Source: Gemmatimonadota bacterium (lineage in GTDB: Bacteria > Latescibacterota > UBA2968 > UBA8231). From it: DNA of 15,557 bases. Positions within the stretch are counted from its first letter, which is position 1; the number at the start of each line of letters is the position of its first letter. The stretch is from contig JAPPEF010000298.1 in the NCBI GenBank assembly GCA_028875335.1, forward strand, positions 1 through 15,557, written 5' to 3'. The position numbers and the translations under genes were made by a program. Under the pieces are notes generated by a model. It made no database searches, was not told the origin of the DNA, and saw nothing but the letters and a program-made list of their open reading frames with translations. Below are positions 14,218-15,557 of the stretch, piece after piece.

Positions 14218-15456
14218 ATGGCTAAGAGAGTATTCCACATCGCACTCCTCGCGGCACTCGCGGCAGGATGCGGTGAGGATAAACCGCTCGGCTTTGAGGC
14301 GGGACCGCTCGGCGCGGTCGAGGTTGATGCAGGCGCGGCCGTGCAAGTGCGTTCCATGCTGCCGCTCACGGGCCTGCAGAGTATTTCCGAGTCGATCCAG
14401 AAGGCTATTGAGCTAGCCGTCGAGGATTATGGCCCCATTCATGGTCGCGCAGTCTCGCTCGGTCAGCCGGTAGATACCATGTGTTCAAGCGACGGCGGCA
14501 GCGAGGGTGCGCGTCAGATCGCTGCCGACCCGCAAGTGATAGGCGTCATCGGCCCGACGTGTTCCGAGGCGTCGGTGGGTGCCTCGCCCGTGCTCAGCGC
14601 TGCAGGGCTGACGATGATCTCGCCGGCGAACGCGTCGCCCGATCTCACGTCGGACCTCGCGGGCAACCGAGGACCGGACTACCATCCCGGCTACTTTCGC
14701 GTTTACAGCAACGGTCTCTATCAAGCCCAAGCAGTCGCCCATTTCGCCTATGACGAGTTGGGCTTGCGACGAATGGCGACCATCCACGACGGCGACTCAG
14801 TCACGCAAGGTCTCGCCACGGCCTTCGCCAACACCTTCAGCGCACTCGGCGGCGAAGTCGTTGCCATCGCCACTGTCAGCAAGGGCGACACGGACATGAG
14901 CGCCGTGCTCGCGGATTTTGCGATTGCCGAACCGGACGGCATCTTCCTCCCGCTGTTTGCCGCCGAAGGGTACCATCTCGTCAACCAAGCAAAGGGGTTT
15001 GACGGGTTGGAAGAGGTAACGCTCATCGCCGGCTCCGCTACGAGTACGCAGGATTTTCTCGAAAAGCCGGAATCGGAAGGAGTCTATCTCTCGGGGCACG
15101 ACGCGCATTTCGGCAGCAATGCCAATCAAGTGACCGGCAAGGACGTGAGTGCGCTGTCGGCCGAGTACCAAGCTACTACCGACGCCAACTTCTTTTTCCA
15201 CGCCTACGACGCCACGACGCTACTGCTCAGCGCCATCGAATCCGTTGCGGTGGAGGAAGGCGACAAGTTGTACATCGACCGCGTCGCCCTGCGCGAGAAG
15301 ATCGCGGCGACGACCGACTTTCGGGGGATTATCGGCACACTCACCTGCGACGAGTTCGGCGACTGCGGCACCGGGCGCGTGAACATCTACTACCACGCCG
15401 ACTCAAGCATCACGGACGTCGCGCAGTTGCCGGTAGAATACCAATTCGCGCCGTGA
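14218..15456 (+). CDS. LivJ-like ABC transporter solute-binding lipoprotein (branched-chain amino acid binding family)
   Basis: This 412-residue protein is a type I periplasmic binding fold, the extracytoplasmic receptor of an ABC importer. The N-terminus MAKRVFHIALLAALAAGC is a short lipoprotein signal with lipobox LAAGC, so Cys18 would be lipidated and anchor the protein in a membrane. Family features follow: a strand then PLTG (49-52), QKAIELAVED (61-70), a nucleotide-fold-like VIGVIGPTCSEAS (107-119), the ISPANASPDLT hinge region (134-144) and the second-lobe start LGLRRMATIHDGD (181-193). Cysteine pairs Cys89/Cys115 and Cys377/Cys383 could form disulfides. The ligand cannot be told from sequence; amino acids, amides and other small molecules are all bound by this family. 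It is divergent from the PKS and no permease or ATPase subunit is visible in the remaining 101 bp, so a link to the cassette is unproven. Confidence 0.88.
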   Translation: MAKRVFHIALLAALAAGCGEDKPLGFEAGPLGAVEVDAGAAVQVRSMLPLTGLQSISESIQKAIELAVEDYGPIHGRAVSLGQPVDTMCSSDGGSEGARQIAADPQVIGVIGPTCSEASVGASPVLSAAGLTMISPANASPDLTSDLAGNRGPDYHPGYFRVYSNGLYQAQAVAHFAYDELGLRRMATIHDGDSVTQGLATAFANTFSALGGEVVAIATVSKGDTDMSAVLADFAIAEPDGIFLPLFAAEGYHLVNQAKGFDGLEEVTLIAGSATSTQDFLEKPESEGVYLSGHDAHFGSNANQVTGKDVSALSAEYQATTDANFFFHAYDATTLLLSAIESVAVEEGDKLYIDRVALREKIAATTDFRGIIGTLTCDEFGDCGTGRVNIYYHADSSITDVAQLPVEYQFAP

Positions 15457-15557
15457 GTTGCGGCGTTCCTAGGCACTATCACATCCTAAAACCATCACTT
15501 CGCACTGGTGCAGCGTCGGCCACGGATCAGGTGTCTGCAAACCGTCGAGTCCCATGA

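Noticed and set aside
15457..15557. Possible downstream gene or terminator after the binding-protein gene
   Set aside because: Only 101 bp remain, with no convincing hairpin plus T-tract. The ATG at 15554 sits at the edge and cannot be judged.

Overview
The window is a bacterial, protein-dense, GC-rich segment holding six genes and no RNA genes, CRISPR arrays or insertion sequences that I can see. Its core is a four-gene minus-strand cassette for a polyketide/fatty-acid-like product. In transcription order it is a 3412-residue type I polyketide synthase (PKS, 14025 to 3787), a free-standing acyl carrier protein (ACP, 3709 to 3470), an Sfp-type phosphopantetheinyl transferase (3378 to 2638) and an alpha/beta hydrolase that overlaps it (to 1736). 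Two plus-strand transport genes flank the cassette. On the left is an NCS2-type permease cut by the window edge (1-1724), convergent with the hydrolase and only 11 bp from it. On the right is a LivJ-like lipoprotein solute-binding protein (14218-15456), divergent from the PKS across a 192-bp AT-richer intergenic region.

The PKS reads KS-AT-DH-cMT-psiKR-ER-KR-ACP, the order of animal fatty acid synthase and fungal highly reducing PKSs, followed by a second KS and a degenerate AT. Module 1 has a malonyl-type AT and an apparently intact C-methyltransferase, dehydratase and enoylreductase, which points to a methyl-branched, reduced acyl chain. The second KS keeps Cys-His-His. Its AT has lost the nucleophile Ser (GHSIGE has become GQGLGE) and about 92 internal residues including the catalytic His. 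The protein then stops just where a DH would begin, with no carrier or thioesterase domain. The separate ACP, encoded 77 bp downstream, is the obvious candidate partner for this orphan KS. The PPTase would activate both carriers and the hydrolase would release the product. This split, AT-dead terminal half-module is the most unusual part of the window.

The organism cannot be identified from the sequence. High GC, a lipoprotein-type binding protein and an animal-FAS-like PKS with its own PPTase fit an uncultured environmental or host-associated bacterium. From memory only, the overall type recalls the Sup PKSs reported from marine sponge symbionts and thought to make methyl-branched fatty acids. 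That affiliation is a hypothesis that needs a KS phylogeny.

Layout: 1-1724 permease (5'-truncated); 1736-2665 hydrolase; 2638-3378 PPTase; 3379-3469 intergenic with an inverted repeat; 3470-3709 ACP; 3710-3786 spacer with the ACP ribosome binding site; 3787-14025 PKS; 14026-14217 divergent control region; 14218-15456 binding protein; 15457-15557 no gene seen.
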